From Sphingobium abikonense NBRC 16140 (GTDB taxonomy: Bacteria > Pseudomonadota > Alphaproteobacteria > Sphingomonadales > Sphingomonadaceae): a stretch of 64,000 nucleotides of DNA. Made by a program: the position numbers and the translations under genes. Where the stretch lies: contig NZ_BCYT01000015.1 of the NCBI RefSeq assembly GCF_001598335.1, positions 1 through 64,000 on the forward strand. The letters are read 5' to 3'. Shown piece by piece: positions 55,795 through 64,000 of this stretch. Numbering within the stretch: the stretch's first letter is position 1; every line of letters starts with the position of its first letter. The notes under the pieces are model-generated. The model did not search any database, was not told the origin of the DNA, and was given only the letters and a program-made list of their open reading frames with translations.

Positions 55795-56781
55795 TCAGAG
55801 ACTGGGCATTTGCTGGCTGCAGCAATGGAAGCTGCCGCCACCCGACAATATGGCGTCGCTGCGCAATCCTACAATCTCCCGTCCGGGAAAGAAGGGGCGG
55901 AAGGCATCGAGCGCCGCCTCATCGTTTGGCTGGCCATAAACGGGCACGATGACGGCAGCGTTGCCGACATAGAAATTCATGTAGCTGGCCGGGATCGGTT
56001 CGCCATCGACCAGCACCAGGCCGGGGGAGGGGATGTCCGCCACCTCCAGCCCATGCGCCTTGGCGCGGTTGCGCGCGTCGGCATAGATGGCGGCATTGGG
56101 ATCGTCCGGAGTCGTGGCGACGGGAAGCGCCAGTACGCCAGGCCTGACGAAGCGGGCCAGATTGTCGACATGCCCGTCGGTATGATCGTTGAGCAAGCCT
56201 TCCCCCAGCCACAGCATGTCCGACAGGCCCAGGCTCCCCGCCAGCAAGGTTTCGATCTTCCCGCGATCAAGGTCGGGATTGCGATTGGGGTTGAGCAGGC
56301 ATTGTTCGGTCGTGACGAACAGGCCGGTGCCGTCGGTGTCGATCGCTCCGCCTTCGAATACCCAGTTTTGCGTCGATGTGGGAAGGCCGGTGGTCGCCGC
56401 CAGCCTTGCGCCGATATCCTCATCACCCGGCATCCGATATTTGCCGCCCCAGCCGTTGAAGCCGAAATCAACCAGCGCCCGCCCACCCGTGCCATTCAGC
56501 ACGGCGATCGGCGCGGTGTCGCGCAACCATACGTCGCCCAATTTCGCGACAACGATGCGGACAGCTGCATCGACCAAATCGCGGGCGGCCCTTGCGTCCT
56601 CGTCATGCGCGACGACCAGGCGCACCTCCTCGCCCTCGCCGCCGGCGTGCAGGGCATTGGCGAAAGCCGCGATCTGTTCGCGAGCGCCATCGAATGCGCC
56701 GGGCCATTCGTCAGGGTTGGTCGGAAAGCCGATCCAGGTCCAGTCGTGCGGCGCCCATTCGGCGGGCATGCGGAAGGTCAT
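55795..56781 (-). CDS. aguA: Agmatine deiminase
   Basis: Guanidine-modifying fold enzyme converting agmatine to N-carbamoylputrescine and ammonia. 328 residues from ATG 56781 (AAGGAT upstream). It opens MPAEWAPHDWTWIGFP; WLRDTAPIAV carries the substrate Asp, FNGWGGKY follows, the catalytic His is in DGHVDNLARFV, and the nucleophile is C320 in the C-terminal GGGSFHCCSQQ. Together with aguB it completes agmatine-to-putrescine conversion. Confidence 0.95.
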   Translation of the reverse strand: MTFRMPAEWAPHDWTWIGFPTNPDEWPGAFDGAREQIAAFANALHAGGEGEEVRLVVAHDEDARAARDLVDAAVRIVVAKLGDVWLRDTAPIAVLNGTGGRALVDFGFNGWGGKYRMPGDEDIGARLAATTGLPTSTQNWVFEGGAIDTDGTGLFVTTEQCLLNPNRNPDLDRGKIETLLAGSLGLSDMLWLGEGLLNDHTDGHVDNLARFVRPGVLALPVATTPDDPNAAIYADARNRAKAHGLEVADIPSPGLVLVDGEPIPASYMNFYVGNAAVIVPVYGQPNDEAALDAFRPFFPGREIVGLRSDAILSGGGSFHCCSQQMPSL

Positions 56782-56881
56782 GTGCAATATCCTTGCCCGG
56801 CTTGGCATGCCGGATCATGATGGGTCAGGAAAAGGTGCGCGCTCCATAACGCGCGATCACCGGTCTGGACAGAGGGTTGCG

Positions 56882-57343
56882 ATGAGGAAGGCGGGTATCC
56901 CGACCGTGGCGATGGCCTTGCTGCTGTCGCTTTTGCCGTCGGGCAAGGCATGGGCGGACGAATTGCCCGAATGGCTGACGGGCGAATGGGTCCAGCAGCG
57001 CGGCGATCGCTGGGCGGAGGAAGTGTGGACGCTGCCGCGTGGCGGCACGATGATTGGCGTTGGCCGCAACGGGCGCGGCGAAAGCCTGCTGGGCTGGGAG
57101 GTCATCCGCATCATTCGCGATGGGGCGGGCGAAGTAATACTCCATGCCGCGCCCGACGGTGGACCGACAACGCCATTCAAGCTGGTCGAGCAGGGCGTGC
57201 GCGACATCAGCTTCGCCAACCCCGATCATGATTATCCGCAACGTATCCGCTACTGGCGCGAAGGGCGGCTGTTGATGGCGGAAACGTCGCGAATGGATGG
57301 ATCGCAGACCCAGAGCTGGACCTATTCCCCGGCCGGGAAATAG
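56882..57343 (+). CDS. Exported DUF6265-like protein
   Basis: A 153-residue secreted protein of unknown function. The signal peptide is MRKAGIPTVAMALLLSLLPS, with cleavage near KAWA. The mature domain reads LPEWLTGEWVQQRGDRWAEE, LPRGGTMIGVGRNGRGESLL and FANPDHDYPQRIRYWREG, the pattern of a lipocalin-like beta-barrel annotated as DUF6265. ATG 56882 has AGAGGG upstream. It converges with the M28 peptidase gene with 15 bases between. Confidence 0.82.
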   Translation: MRKAGIPTVAMALLLSLLPSGKAWADELPEWLTGEWVQQRGDRWAEEVWTLPRGGTMIGVGRNGRGESLLGWEVIRIIRDGAGEVILHAAPDGGPTTPFKLVEQGVRDISFANPDHDYPQRIRYWREGRLLMAETSRMDGSQTQSWTYSPAGK

Positions 57344-57358
57344 GTCCTCGCCCCTGGC

Positions 57359-59041
57359 TTACTGACCGGCGCGATCCTTGTCGCGGATGGCGCGGAACTC
57401 ATCGCCCTCGACCCAATTGGGCCAGTCGGTGGTTTCGGCAAGCGCGCGACCGACGTCATAGTAAAGTTTGAGGTCTGCCGCGACGCCGCTCCAGTCCCAA
57501 CTGGGATCATATTCGTCCTTGGGGCCGTGATAGCGGTTCCTGGTATAGTCTTCCGCGGCTGCCATGCCGGCCGCCGTGCCGCCATTCACCAGATCCTCGC
57601 CGCCTTCGAAATACAGCATCGGCAGGCCGTGCTTGGCGAAGCTGAAATGGTCCGAGCGGTAGTAGTATCCTTTCTCCGGCGTCGGTTCGACCGTCGCGAC
57701 CCGGCCCTGCGCGGCCAGAGCGCGGTCCAGATAGGCGTCAAGCTGCGACTTGCCCTTGCCGATCACCACGACATTCTTTGCCCGGCCCGCGACACTGAGC
57801 GCGTCCATATTCACGCCGCCGACGGTCTTGGAAAAGGGAAAGACGGGGTTTTCGCCATAATAGGCTGACCCCAGCAGACCCGATTCCTCCGCCGTCACCG
57901 CCAGGAAAACCTGGCTCCGGTCGGTCGGGCCCGCCTTCACATTCGCTTCCGCCAGGGCGACGAGCGCGGCTGTGCCGGTGGCGTTGTCGACCGCGCCATT
58001 GCAGATGTCGTCGCCATCGGGTGCCGCCTGACACCGCCCCAGATGGTCCCAATGGGCGCTGTAGAGCACATATTCGTCCGGGCGCGTCTTGCCCGGCAAC
58101 AGGGCCACGACATTTTTCGAGCTATGCTTGCGCAGGTCATTGTCGAAGGAAACGTTCGCCTTGACGCCCGCCAGAGGCACTGGCTTGAAACCCGGCTGCT
58201 TGGCGGCGCGCATCTGTGCGTCCAGATCCAGGCCCGCGCTGGCGAAGAGTGCCTGCGCCTTGTCCTTCTGCATCCAGCCGATCGCGGCGGACTGATCGGC
58301 GTTGCCATTGGCGCTGTCGGCAACATGCTGCGCGCCGGTCCAGCTGGATTGCACGACGTTCCAGCCATAGGCGGCGGGCACGGTGTCATGCACGATGATC
58401 GCAGCCGCCGCGCCCTGCCGCGCGGCTTCCTCATATTTATAAGTCCAGCGGCCATAATAGGTCATCGCCCGCCCGTTGAAGGTGCCATTGAGGCCCGACG
58501 TCTCATAGTCGGGGTCATTGACCAGGATGATGACCGTCTTGCCCTTCACATCGACGCCGGCATAGTCGTTCCAGCCCTTTTCGGGGGCATTGATGCCATA
58601 GCCGACGAAGACGACCGGGCTGTCCTTCACCGCGATATGCGGCTGCGTCGTGCGATAGGTGCCGATCACCATTTCGGGTCCATAGGCGGCGGTGACGGGC
58701 GACGCGCCGCCGGTAAAGCGCAGCGGAGACACATTTTTGGCGGTGATTTCGACCAGCGGGACATCCTGAAACCAGCTGCCGTTATTGCCGGGCTTGAGCC
58801 CCAGCCTGGCAAATTCCGACGACAGCAGCGCCAGCGTCTTTTCTTCCCCGGCCGATCCGGGAGCGCGGCCTTCATAGGCGTCCGAGGACAATTTTTGTAC
58901 CAGCCGCTTCATCGTATCGATGGATGGCGTCAGGCCCGATGCCGCAGGCTGGGCCGACGCACTTTCAGGCGCCGTATCGGACATGGTGGTGCAGGCCGGA
59001 AGGGCCAATATGGCGGCGATCGCCAGGATGGAGCTGCGCAT
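57359..59041 (-). CDS. M28-family zinc metallopeptidase lipoprotein
   Basis: An exported aminopeptidase/carboxypeptidase-like enzyme of 560 residues from ATG 59041. The signal ends in the lipobox LPAC, so it is predicted to be lipid-anchored. A protease-associated domain (about 120-270) interrupts the M28 domain. Zinc ligands are seen in SAHWDHLG, VDNATGTA (bridging Asp), TAEESGLLGS (base Glu and ligand Glu), GGVNMDALS and SDHFSFAKHG. It is divergent from an S9 peptidase gene, and both probably act on peptides in the periplasm. Confidence 0.93.
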   Translation of the reverse strand: MRSSILAIAAILALPACTTMSDTAPESASAQPAASGLTPSIDTMKRLVQKLSSDAYEGRAPGSAGEEKTLALLSSEFARLGLKPGNNGSWFQDVPLVEITAKNVSPLRFTGGASPVTAAYGPEMVIGTYRTTQPHIAVKDSPVVFVGYGINAPEKGWNDYAGVDVKGKTVIILVNDPDYETSGLNGTFNGRAMTYYGRWTYKYEEAARQGAAAAIIVHDTVPAAYGWNVVQSSWTGAQHVADSANGNADQSAAIGWMQKDKAQALFASAGLDLDAQMRAAKQPGFKPVPLAGVKANVSFDNDLRKHSSKNVVALLPGKTRPDEYVLYSAHWDHLGRCQAAPDGDDICNGAVDNATGTAALVALAEANVKAGPTDRSQVFLAVTAEESGLLGSAYYGENPVFPFSKTVGGVNMDALSVAGRAKNVVVIGKGKSQLDAYLDRALAAQGRVATVEPTPEKGYYYRSDHFSFAKHGLPMLYFEGGEDLVNGGTAAGMAAAEDYTRNRYHGPKDEYDPSWDWSGVAADLKLYYDVGRALAETTDWPNWVEGDEFRAIRDKDRAGQ

Positions 59042-59175
59042 GATTTTGTCCCTTTTTCTTATCGACAGGGGCGTGATGCCACCGGGCAGCGGCCAGGGCA
59101 AGCAAGCCCGTTGCCATATTCTCCGCCTTGGCTTAGCCACTGCAATTCAGGGGAATATATGGGGGATCACAGGGC

Positions 59176-61155
59176 ATGAGCGGAACCATGAAAGCGGCAT
59201 GTATCGCGCTCTGGCTGGCGGGGTCGGCGCCGGCCGCGTTGGCACAGGGACAACCCGACGCCCTGGCAAAGGCCTTTGGCGCGCGGGAAGCCATTTCTTC
59301 GGCCAGCCTGTCGCCCGATGGCCAGACGATCGCGCTGATCGCGGCGGGGCCGGGGCGCACCAGCCGCGCCTATGTTCTTGAAGCGCGCGAAGGCGCCGAC
59401 ATAAAGGTCGTGGCCTCGACCAGCGGCCGGCCCGAATATCTCCAGCGTTGCGACTGGGTATCGGCCGACCGACTTGCCTGCCAGATATTTGGCGAGCAAC
59501 GCTATGGCGATGATGTCTATGGCTTTTCCAATGTCTTTGCCGTCAGCGCCAGTGGCGCAGACACAAAGTTGCTGAGCCAGCGGCGCGGTGCGAATGCGCT
59601 CAGCTATGATTTCAGGGGCGGCGATGTGATCGACCTGCTGCCGGGCGATGAGGACGCCGTTCTCATGACACGATCCTATGTGCCCGAAGCAAAGATCGGC
59701 AGCCTTATCGAAAAGAAGCTGGAAGGATTGGGCGTCGACCAGATCAACACGCGCAGTGGCTCGGCAAAGAGGGTCGAAAATCCCGACAAGCTTGCGGTCG
59801 GCTATATTTCCGATGGGCAGGGGCATGTGCGCATCATGGCCCTGCAGGAAAACCGTACATCCGGTTATGCCAAGGGCACGTACAAATTCCTCTATCGGCC
59901 AATTGGAAAGTCGGGGTGGAGCGATTTGTCCCTATACGACACGCGCGACGATAGCGGCTTCTACCCGGTTGCCGTCGATCCGACAAAGAACGTCGCTTAC
60001 GGGTTTGAAAAGATGGATGGTCGCGACGCGTTGGTTACGGTCGCGCTGGACCCAGGTCAGGCCAAGACGGTCATATTCTCACGCCCGGACGTGGATATAA
60101 GCGGGCTTATTCGCGTCGGTCGCGACCGACGCGTGGTCGGCGCCAGTTACGTCACCGACCATCGCCAGGCGGTCTATTTCGATGAACAGGCGCAGGGGCT
60201 GATTTCTTCGCTGGGCAAGGCGCTGGGCGGCAAGGCAGTCAACATCAGCGACATGAGCAGCGATGGCAATCGTGTCCTGATCTGGGCCGGCAGCGATGTC
60301 GATCCCGGCCAATATTATCTGTTCGACCGCGCTGCGCGGAAATTGTCGCCGATCATGCCCGACCGACCCGAGCTTGCGGATCGGGTGCTCGCCACCATGC
60401 AGTCGGTCCAGTATAAGGCGGGCGACGGCACAATGATCCCTGCCTATCTCACCCTTCCGCCGGGCAAGGAGTCAGCGAAGGGGCTGCCAGCCATCGTTTT
60501 GCCCCATGGCGGCCCTGAGGCACGGGACGAGTGGGGTTTCGACTGGATGGTCCAATATTATGCAGCGCGCGGGTTCGCCGTGCTGCAACCGCAGTTTCGC
60601 GGGTCGGCTGGCTTCGGCGAAGCATGGCTGATGCGCAATGGCTATCGTTCCTGGCGGACGGCGATCAGCGACGTGGTCGATGCCGGACGCTGGCTGGTTG
60701 CGCAGGGCATCGCCAATCCCGACAAGCTGACGATCGCGGGCTGGTCCTATGGCGGCTATGCGGCGCTTCAGGCGCAGGCGGTCGATCCCGCGCTGTTCAA
60801 GGCAGTCGTGGCGATCGCGCCGGTGACGGATTTTGCCGATCGGATGCGGCGCAGCCAATATTTTTCCGATTATCTGCTGCAGCAGCAGCGCATGGGCACA
60901 GGACCGGAGGCGGCGGAGGCGTCGCCGTCCAATCATGCTGCCGAATTTCGCGCGCCGGTGCTGATGTTCCACGGCACCGACGACAATAATGTCGACATAA
61001 GCCAGGCAAAGATCATGCAAGCCAAGTTGCAGGGGGCCGGCAAGCGCAGCCAGCTGGTCATCTATGATGGGTTGACCCACAGCCTGCTGGACAGCGACGC
61101 CCGCGCAGACATGCTACAAAAAAGCGCGGATTTCCTTCTGGCGGCGGGAAAATAG
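59176..61155 (+). CDS. S9-family prolyl-oligopeptidase-like serine peptidase
   Basis: An exported 659-residue peptidase. The signal peptide is KAACIALWLAGSAPAALA. A beta-propeller region (about 35-400) precedes an alpha/beta-hydrolase domain. The nucleophile is S524 in GWSYGGYA, the Asp is in FHGTDDNNV, and the His is in GLTHSLLD. It resembles the dipeptidyl/acylaminoacyl peptidase group plentiful in sphingomonads. ATG 59176 fits the signal sequence. It ends 11 bases from the convergent apbE gene. Confidence 0.93.
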   Translation: MSGTMKAACIALWLAGSAPAALAQGQPDALAKAFGAREAISSASLSPDGQTIALIAAGPGRTSRAYVLEAREGADIKVVASTSGRPEYLQRCDWVSADRLACQIFGEQRYGDDVYGFSNVFAVSASGADTKLLSQRRGANALSYDFRGGDVIDLLPGDEDAVLMTRSYVPEAKIGSLIEKKLEGLGVDQINTRSGSAKRVENPDKLAVGYISDGQGHVRIMALQENRTSGYAKGTYKFLYRPIGKSGWSDLSLYDTRDDSGFYPVAVDPTKNVAYGFEKMDGRDALVTVALDPGQAKTVIFSRPDVDISGLIRVGRDRRVVGASYVTDHRQAVYFDEQAQGLISSLGKALGGKAVNISDMSSDGNRVLIWAGSDVDPGQYYLFDRAARKLSPIMPDRPELADRVLATMQSVQYKAGDGTMIPAYLTLPPGKESAKGLPAIVLPHGGPEARDEWGFDWMVQYYAARGFAVLQPQFRGSAGFGEAWLMRNGYRSWRTAISDVVDAGRWLVAQGIANPDKLTIAGWSYGGYAALQAQAVDPALFKAVVAIAPVTDFADRMRRSQYFSDYLLQQQRMGTGPEAAEASPSNHAAEFRAPVLMFHGTDDNNVDISQAKIMQAKLQGAGKRSQLVIYDGLTHSLLDSDARADMLQKSADFLLAAGK

Positions 61156-61166
61156 CGCCGGTTGCG

Positions 61167-62084
61167 CTACCCCAGCATGGCTTCGAGCGCCGGGGTCAGA
61201 TATTCACGCGGGCCAGCATGGGTCCGAACGATCAGCCGGGCCGCAAGGCCGCTTGCGTGGGCGAGCGCCAAGCCTTTTTCAGGGCCGGCGACAGTGATGG
61301 CGGTGGCCCAGGCGTCCGCCATCATGGCGCTTTTATGCAGGAGCGTGACACTGGCGACGCCATTGCGGATCGGCGCCCGCGTGGCCGGGTCGATGCTGTG
61401 GGACAGACGGTGGCCCGCTTCCATGCGAAAGCGGCGATAGTCTCCCGATGTCGCGATAGCCAGCCCGCTCAACGCCACGCGCACGGGCGGGAAGGTCATG
61501 CCGGGCGGCGTTTCCATGTCCACCCACCATGGCTGGATATCAGGTTTGACACCGACGCCGCGCAATTCGCCGCCGATTTCGATGAGGAAATTGGCCACGC
61601 CTGATGCCCGCAAAGCGTCGGCAACCGCATCGACGGCAAAGCCCTTGGCGATGCCCGAAAAGTCCAGCGCCACATCGGAGAGGCGGCGGGCGCGATCGCC
61701 GTCGACTTCGATGGAAGTCCATGGGCTTGCGCAGGCAGGAACGGCGTCCGCCATGTGCGGGCCAAAGCCCCAATGGTCGACCAGCCGACCAAGGGCGGGA
61801 TCGAATGCCCCGTCCGACAAGCGCGCGACATCCAGTCCGGCGCGCAGCACCGTTCGCATTTCGGCTGGCAGGGTCATCCATCCGCCGATCGGATGCCTGT
61901 TGAAGCGGCTGATGACCGAGCCCGCCTCCCAGTTGCTCATCTGCGCGACGACCATGTCCAGCACGGCTTGGACGATCTTGTCCACGTCGGCGGGCGGGTC
62001 GACAATTGATGCCGACCATGTCGTTCCCATCGTCGGGCCGCCAAAGCGCCTGATCGCGCCATGGCGCTGTCGGCCAAGGAACAT
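61167..62084 (-). CDS. apbE: FAD:protein FMN transferase
   Basis: Flavin transferase that attaches FMN covalently to Thr/Ser of exported proteins, 305 residues. Family blocks are GPTMGTTWSASI, NWEAGSVISRFN, GAFDPALGRLVDHWGFG, ALDFSGIAKGFAVD and the Mg-binding SAMMADAWATA. No signal peptide or lipobox is evident from ATG 62084, and the ribosome site is poor. The reading frame runs open back to the preceding stop at 62141, so an upstream non-ATG start is possible. It follows the DUF4198 gene by 56 bases in a PepSY-DUF2271-DUF4198-apbE group. Confidence 0.93.
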   Translation of the reverse strand: MFLGRQRHGAIRRFGGPTMGTTWSASIVDPPADVDKIVQAVLDMVVAQMSNWEAGSVISRFNRHPIGGWMTLPAEMRTVLRAGLDVARLSDGAFDPALGRLVDHWGFGPHMADAVPACASPWTSIEVDGDRARRLSDVALDFSGIAKGFAVDAVADALRASGVANFLIEIGGELRGVGVKPDIQPWWVDMETPPGMTFPPVRVALSGLAIATSGDYRRFRMEAGHRLSHSIDPATRAPIRNGVASVTLLHKSAMMADAWATAITVAGPEKGLALAHASGLAARLIVRTHAGPREYLTPALEAMLG

Positions 62085-62140
62085 CTCCGGCGACAGGCCG
62101 GGCGCGATAGCTATGCGAGGGGCAATGGTGCCGGTAACGG

Positions 62141-62968
62141 TCAGGGCGCCTGCACCTCAAGCGTCGTGACGTAGGAGGCCCGGCGCTGGTTTGCCGGCGC
62201 ATCGGCTTCGCCCGCGCCTTCGCGCCGGCCGCCCACCGTCGCATTCAGCCAGTACATGCCCGGTTCGGGCCAAGTGACGGCGATCTTGCCGTCCTGATCG
62301 GCGGCGAGGTCCATCTGCCCCAGAGTGTCGCGATAGCGAATCCCGCCCGGGATCAGCGTGACCTTGAGGCCCGATGCGGGCTTGCCATCCAGCAGGAACT
62401 GGAATGTCGCCGCTTCGCCCGCGACGAGATCATTGGGATGAGTGACGGGCACCATTTCGATGCCGTCGCCGGTCGGCGTGAAGAGATTGGTGGTGGGTGC
62501 GCCCAATGTCACAAAGATTTCGTTGCGGCCGCTAGCTTCGCTGGCCTGCACATCGGTCGCGCCCGCGGGGAGGACGCTGGCGAGCTTGTCCCTGGTGGTG
62601 CCGCGCGGCAAACGCTCCCGCTTCCCGTTCAGCATGTAGCTGCCCATCAGACCTTTTGTGACTGACGCGATGCGGTAGGTGCCGGGCTTGGTCAGATGAA
62701 CGTCGAAGGTCGAGCGATAGCGGCCCTTGGCGGCGTTTTCGATCGTTCCGGTCTCGCCATCCGGTTCGGTGACGACGATGCCGTCCGTCGGCATCGGGAA
62801 ATGCTCGAAATAGAAGAGGTCGTTGGAGATAGCAGCGTCGACCGTAACCCAGCTTTCCGCGCCGGACAGGGACGTGGCTGACGGCAGCATCCATTGGCGA
62901 TGCGCCTGGGCCAGGCCCGGCGTCAGCAGCAGTGCGGCGGTGGCAGCAGCCAAAAATGTCCTTTTCAT
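62141..62968 (-). CDS. DUF4198 exported protein
   Basis: An exported protein of 275 residues. ATG 62968 is preferred because GGGG lies eight bases upstream; ATG 62974 is the alternative. The signal peptide ends LTPGLAQAHRQW. An N-terminal His-containing start after cleavage (AHRQWMLPS) and strands such as GAESWVTVDAAISNDLFYFE fit the DUF4198 group, whose members resemble periplasmic metal-uptake (NikM/GH25-type) components. The C-terminal half is immunoglobulin-like, with AGEAATFQFLLDGKPASGLK and DGKIAVTWPEPGMYWLNA. It is the third gene of the group. Confidence 0.85.
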   Translation of the reverse strand: MKRTFLAAATAALLLTPGLAQAHRQWMLPSATSLSGAESWVTVDAAISNDLFYFEHFPMPTDGIVVTEPDGETGTIENAAKGRYRSTFDVHLTKPGTYRIASVTKGLMGSYMLNGKRERLPRGTTRDKLASVLPAGATDVQASEASGRNEIFVTLGAPTTNLFTPTGDGIEMVPVTHPNDLVAGEAATFQFLLDGKPASGLKVTLIPGGIRYRDTLGQMDLAADQDGKIAVTWPEPGMYWLNATVGGRREGAGEADAPANQRRASYVTTLEVQAP

Positions 62969-62980
62969 CCTCATGTCCCC

Positions 62981-63511
62981 TTATCTGCCGAATGTCAGTG
63001 TCACAGCGCCCAGTTCGCTCGCGCCCTTTGCCCGCACGGTCGCGCCGGGCTTGGGTGGCCAGGCAAAGGGCAGTCGCAGCACCTCGCGTCCGCCCACTTC
63101 GCGCGCAGCCTCGATGACGATCGTGTAGTTGCCCGCCGTCAAGGACCCGAGCGGCCCCTTGCCCGGTGTGAAGGTCAGCTTCTGCTCGCCCGGCGCGCGG
63201 GTGGCGCCGGTTACGCCATCGGCGGGGAATGTCATGGTCCGACCCGACGTGCGCCACCATTGCCGCACGTCGCGCAGCCACTTGGTCCCTTCGCCATTGC
63301 GCATGTCATAATCATACCAGACCGACAGGGTGCGGGGCGTTGCGCCTGCCTTCTCGATCCAGACCGCGACATAGGGCCGGTGATATTCAGCGACACTCAG
63401 GCGCGGAATGGTGATGGACAAGGCCACGGTCTGCGCGCTGGCTGGCGCGGTGGCGGCACCAGCTGCGCCGGCCGCGGCCCCTGTCAGCATTAGCGAATGA
63501 CGAAGCTGCAT
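62981..63511 (-). CDS. DUF2271 exported protein with a flavinylation motif
   Basis: A 176-residue exported protein, signal peptide ending near APASAQ. The domain has VALSITIPRLSVAEYHRPYV, AVWIEKAGATPRTLSVWYD and a WLRDVRQWWRTSGRTM stretch, characteristic of DUF2271. Residues 98-104 read DGVTGAT, matching the ApbE target consensus Dxx(S/T)GA(T/S), with T104 the predicted FMN attachment site. It lies between the PepSY and DUF4198 genes and two genes from apbE, so a covalent flavoprotein is strongly suggested. Confidence 0.88.
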   Translation of the reverse strand: MQLRHSLMLTGAAAGAAGAATAPASAQTVALSITIPRLSVAEYHRPYVAVWIEKAGATPRTLSVWYDYDMRNGEGTKWLRDVRQWWRTSGRTMTFPADGVTGATRAPGEQKLTFTPGKGPLGSLTAGNYTIVIEAAREVGGREVLRLPFAWPPKPGATVRAKGASELGAVTLTFGR

Positions 63512-63529
63512 GGGTGATTACCCCCCCTC

Positions 63530-64000
63530 TCAATGGATGAAAATGACGGCGATGATGGCCGGGACGGCGAGGCCGGCGGCCACCAGCGGCCAAGTGCTGG
63601 GGCGTCGGCGGGCATGAAGGTGCAGCAGCAGCAGGCCAGTGAGCGCGAACAGGAAACAGGCGACAGCGAAGACGTCGATAAAGTATTTCCATGCGGCACC
63701 GGCATTGCGGCCCTTGTGCAGATCATTGAGGTAGCTGATCCAGCCGCGGCTGGTGCTTTCGCCCGTCACCTTGCCGCTGTGTCGGTCGATGGCGATCCAG
63801 CCGTCTCCTCCGGGGCGGGGCAGGGCAAGGTAAATCTCGTCCGCTGACCATTCCGCCTCCTGCGCGCTGGTCTGGCCCAGTTGATCGTCCAGCCAGCGGC
63901 GAACGGCTTTGGGCAGCGGCTTCTTGGCGTCGGGCGCGTCATCGGCGGCAATCTGTGCCAGCAACGGCGCGGGGAGCGTGCCGCTCTGTTCCACCGTCGT
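63530..64000 (-). CDS. PepSY-associated membrane protein, C-terminal part (runs off the window)
   Basis: The 3' 157 codons of a gene whose start lies beyond the window. It has a PepSY-like segment, EIYLALPRPGGDGWIAIDRH followed by SGKVTGESTSRGWISYLNDL, with the HKGRNAG motif. Then comes a helix (YFIDVFAVACFLFALTGLLL), a His-containing loop, and a last helix (LVAAGLAVPAIIAVIFIH). PepSY-TM proteins of this type carry electrons across the membrane, often with haem His pairs, and are recurrent partners of DUF2271 and ApbE. It is the first visible gene of the group, 18 bases before DUF2271. Confidence 0.85.
   Translation of the reverse strand, partial: TTVEQSGTLPAPLLAQIAADDAPDAKKPLPKAVRRWLDDQLGQTSAQEAEWSADEIYLALPRPGGDGWIAIDRHSGKVTGESTSRGWISYLNDLHKGRNAGAAWKYFIDVFAVACFLFALTGLLLLHLHARRRPSTWPLVAAGLAVPAIIAVIFIH

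Overview
The window looks like a chromosomal segment of a sphingomonad (Sphingobium/Sphingomonas-type alphaproteobacterium). The reasons are a G+C-rich coding bias, alphaproteobacterial-type RpoB and RpoC, frequent GTG/TTG starts, two TonB-dependent receptors, an hflK-hflC-degP group, and a nested palindromic intergenic repeat of the kind I recall from sphingomonad genomes. No tRNA, rRNA, CRISPR array, transposase or phage gene was seen. The assignment rests on reading the sequence, not on a database search.

Region 1 (1-23,860) is a surface-polysaccharide locus. It opens with a KpsE/KpsM/KpsT-type ABC capsule exporter translationally coupled to a GT4 glycosyltransferase. A convergent rmlACD operon makes dTDP-rhamnose precursors (rmlB is not here). 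Next come a sulfotransferase-domain protein with a very long coiled coil, a small coiled-coil protein, a giant WbsX-GT4-GT2 protein, an asparagine-synthetase-like amidotransferase, a second giant GT4-GT2-GT2 protein, a stand-alone sulfotransferase and a hexapeptide acetyltransferase. Four of these proteins carry six copies of one short module (pattern: FDxxWY, PDV, H, G, EGR), which may be a docking or scaffold element. The locus ends with a newly recognised 56-codon gene on the minus strand, with its own promoter, and an exported polysaccharide-lyase-like protein. The picture is of a rhamnose-containing polysaccharide that may be sulfated, acetylated and amidated.

Region 2 (23,861-37,921, all minus strand) holds rpoC and rpoB, separated by a dispersed repeat and not flanked by ribosomal-protein genes. 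These are followed by a Tat-exported class V aminotransferase, a SleB-type cell-wall hydrolase, cysK and an MFS transporter.

Region 3 (37,922-50,616) carries a TonB receptor behind a Fur-like box, a HerA-like ATPase, degP-hflC-hflK, an Mrp/ApbC ATPase, a CoA-binding protein, an isoquinoline-oxidoreductase-like molybdenum subunit that lacks the usual catalytic Glu and any small subunit, and hemH.

Region 4 (50,617-64,000) contains an acetoacetyl-CoA reductase coupled to a ribbon-helix-helix protein, a second siderophore receptor with a PiuC-type hydroxylase, the agmatine-to-putrescine pair aguA/aguB, two secreted peptidases (M28, S9), and a PepSY/DUF2271/DUF4198/ApbE group. The DUF2271 protein in that group contains a textbook covalent-flavinylation motif. 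Iron or redox handling outside the cytoplasm is a recurring theme of the right half.
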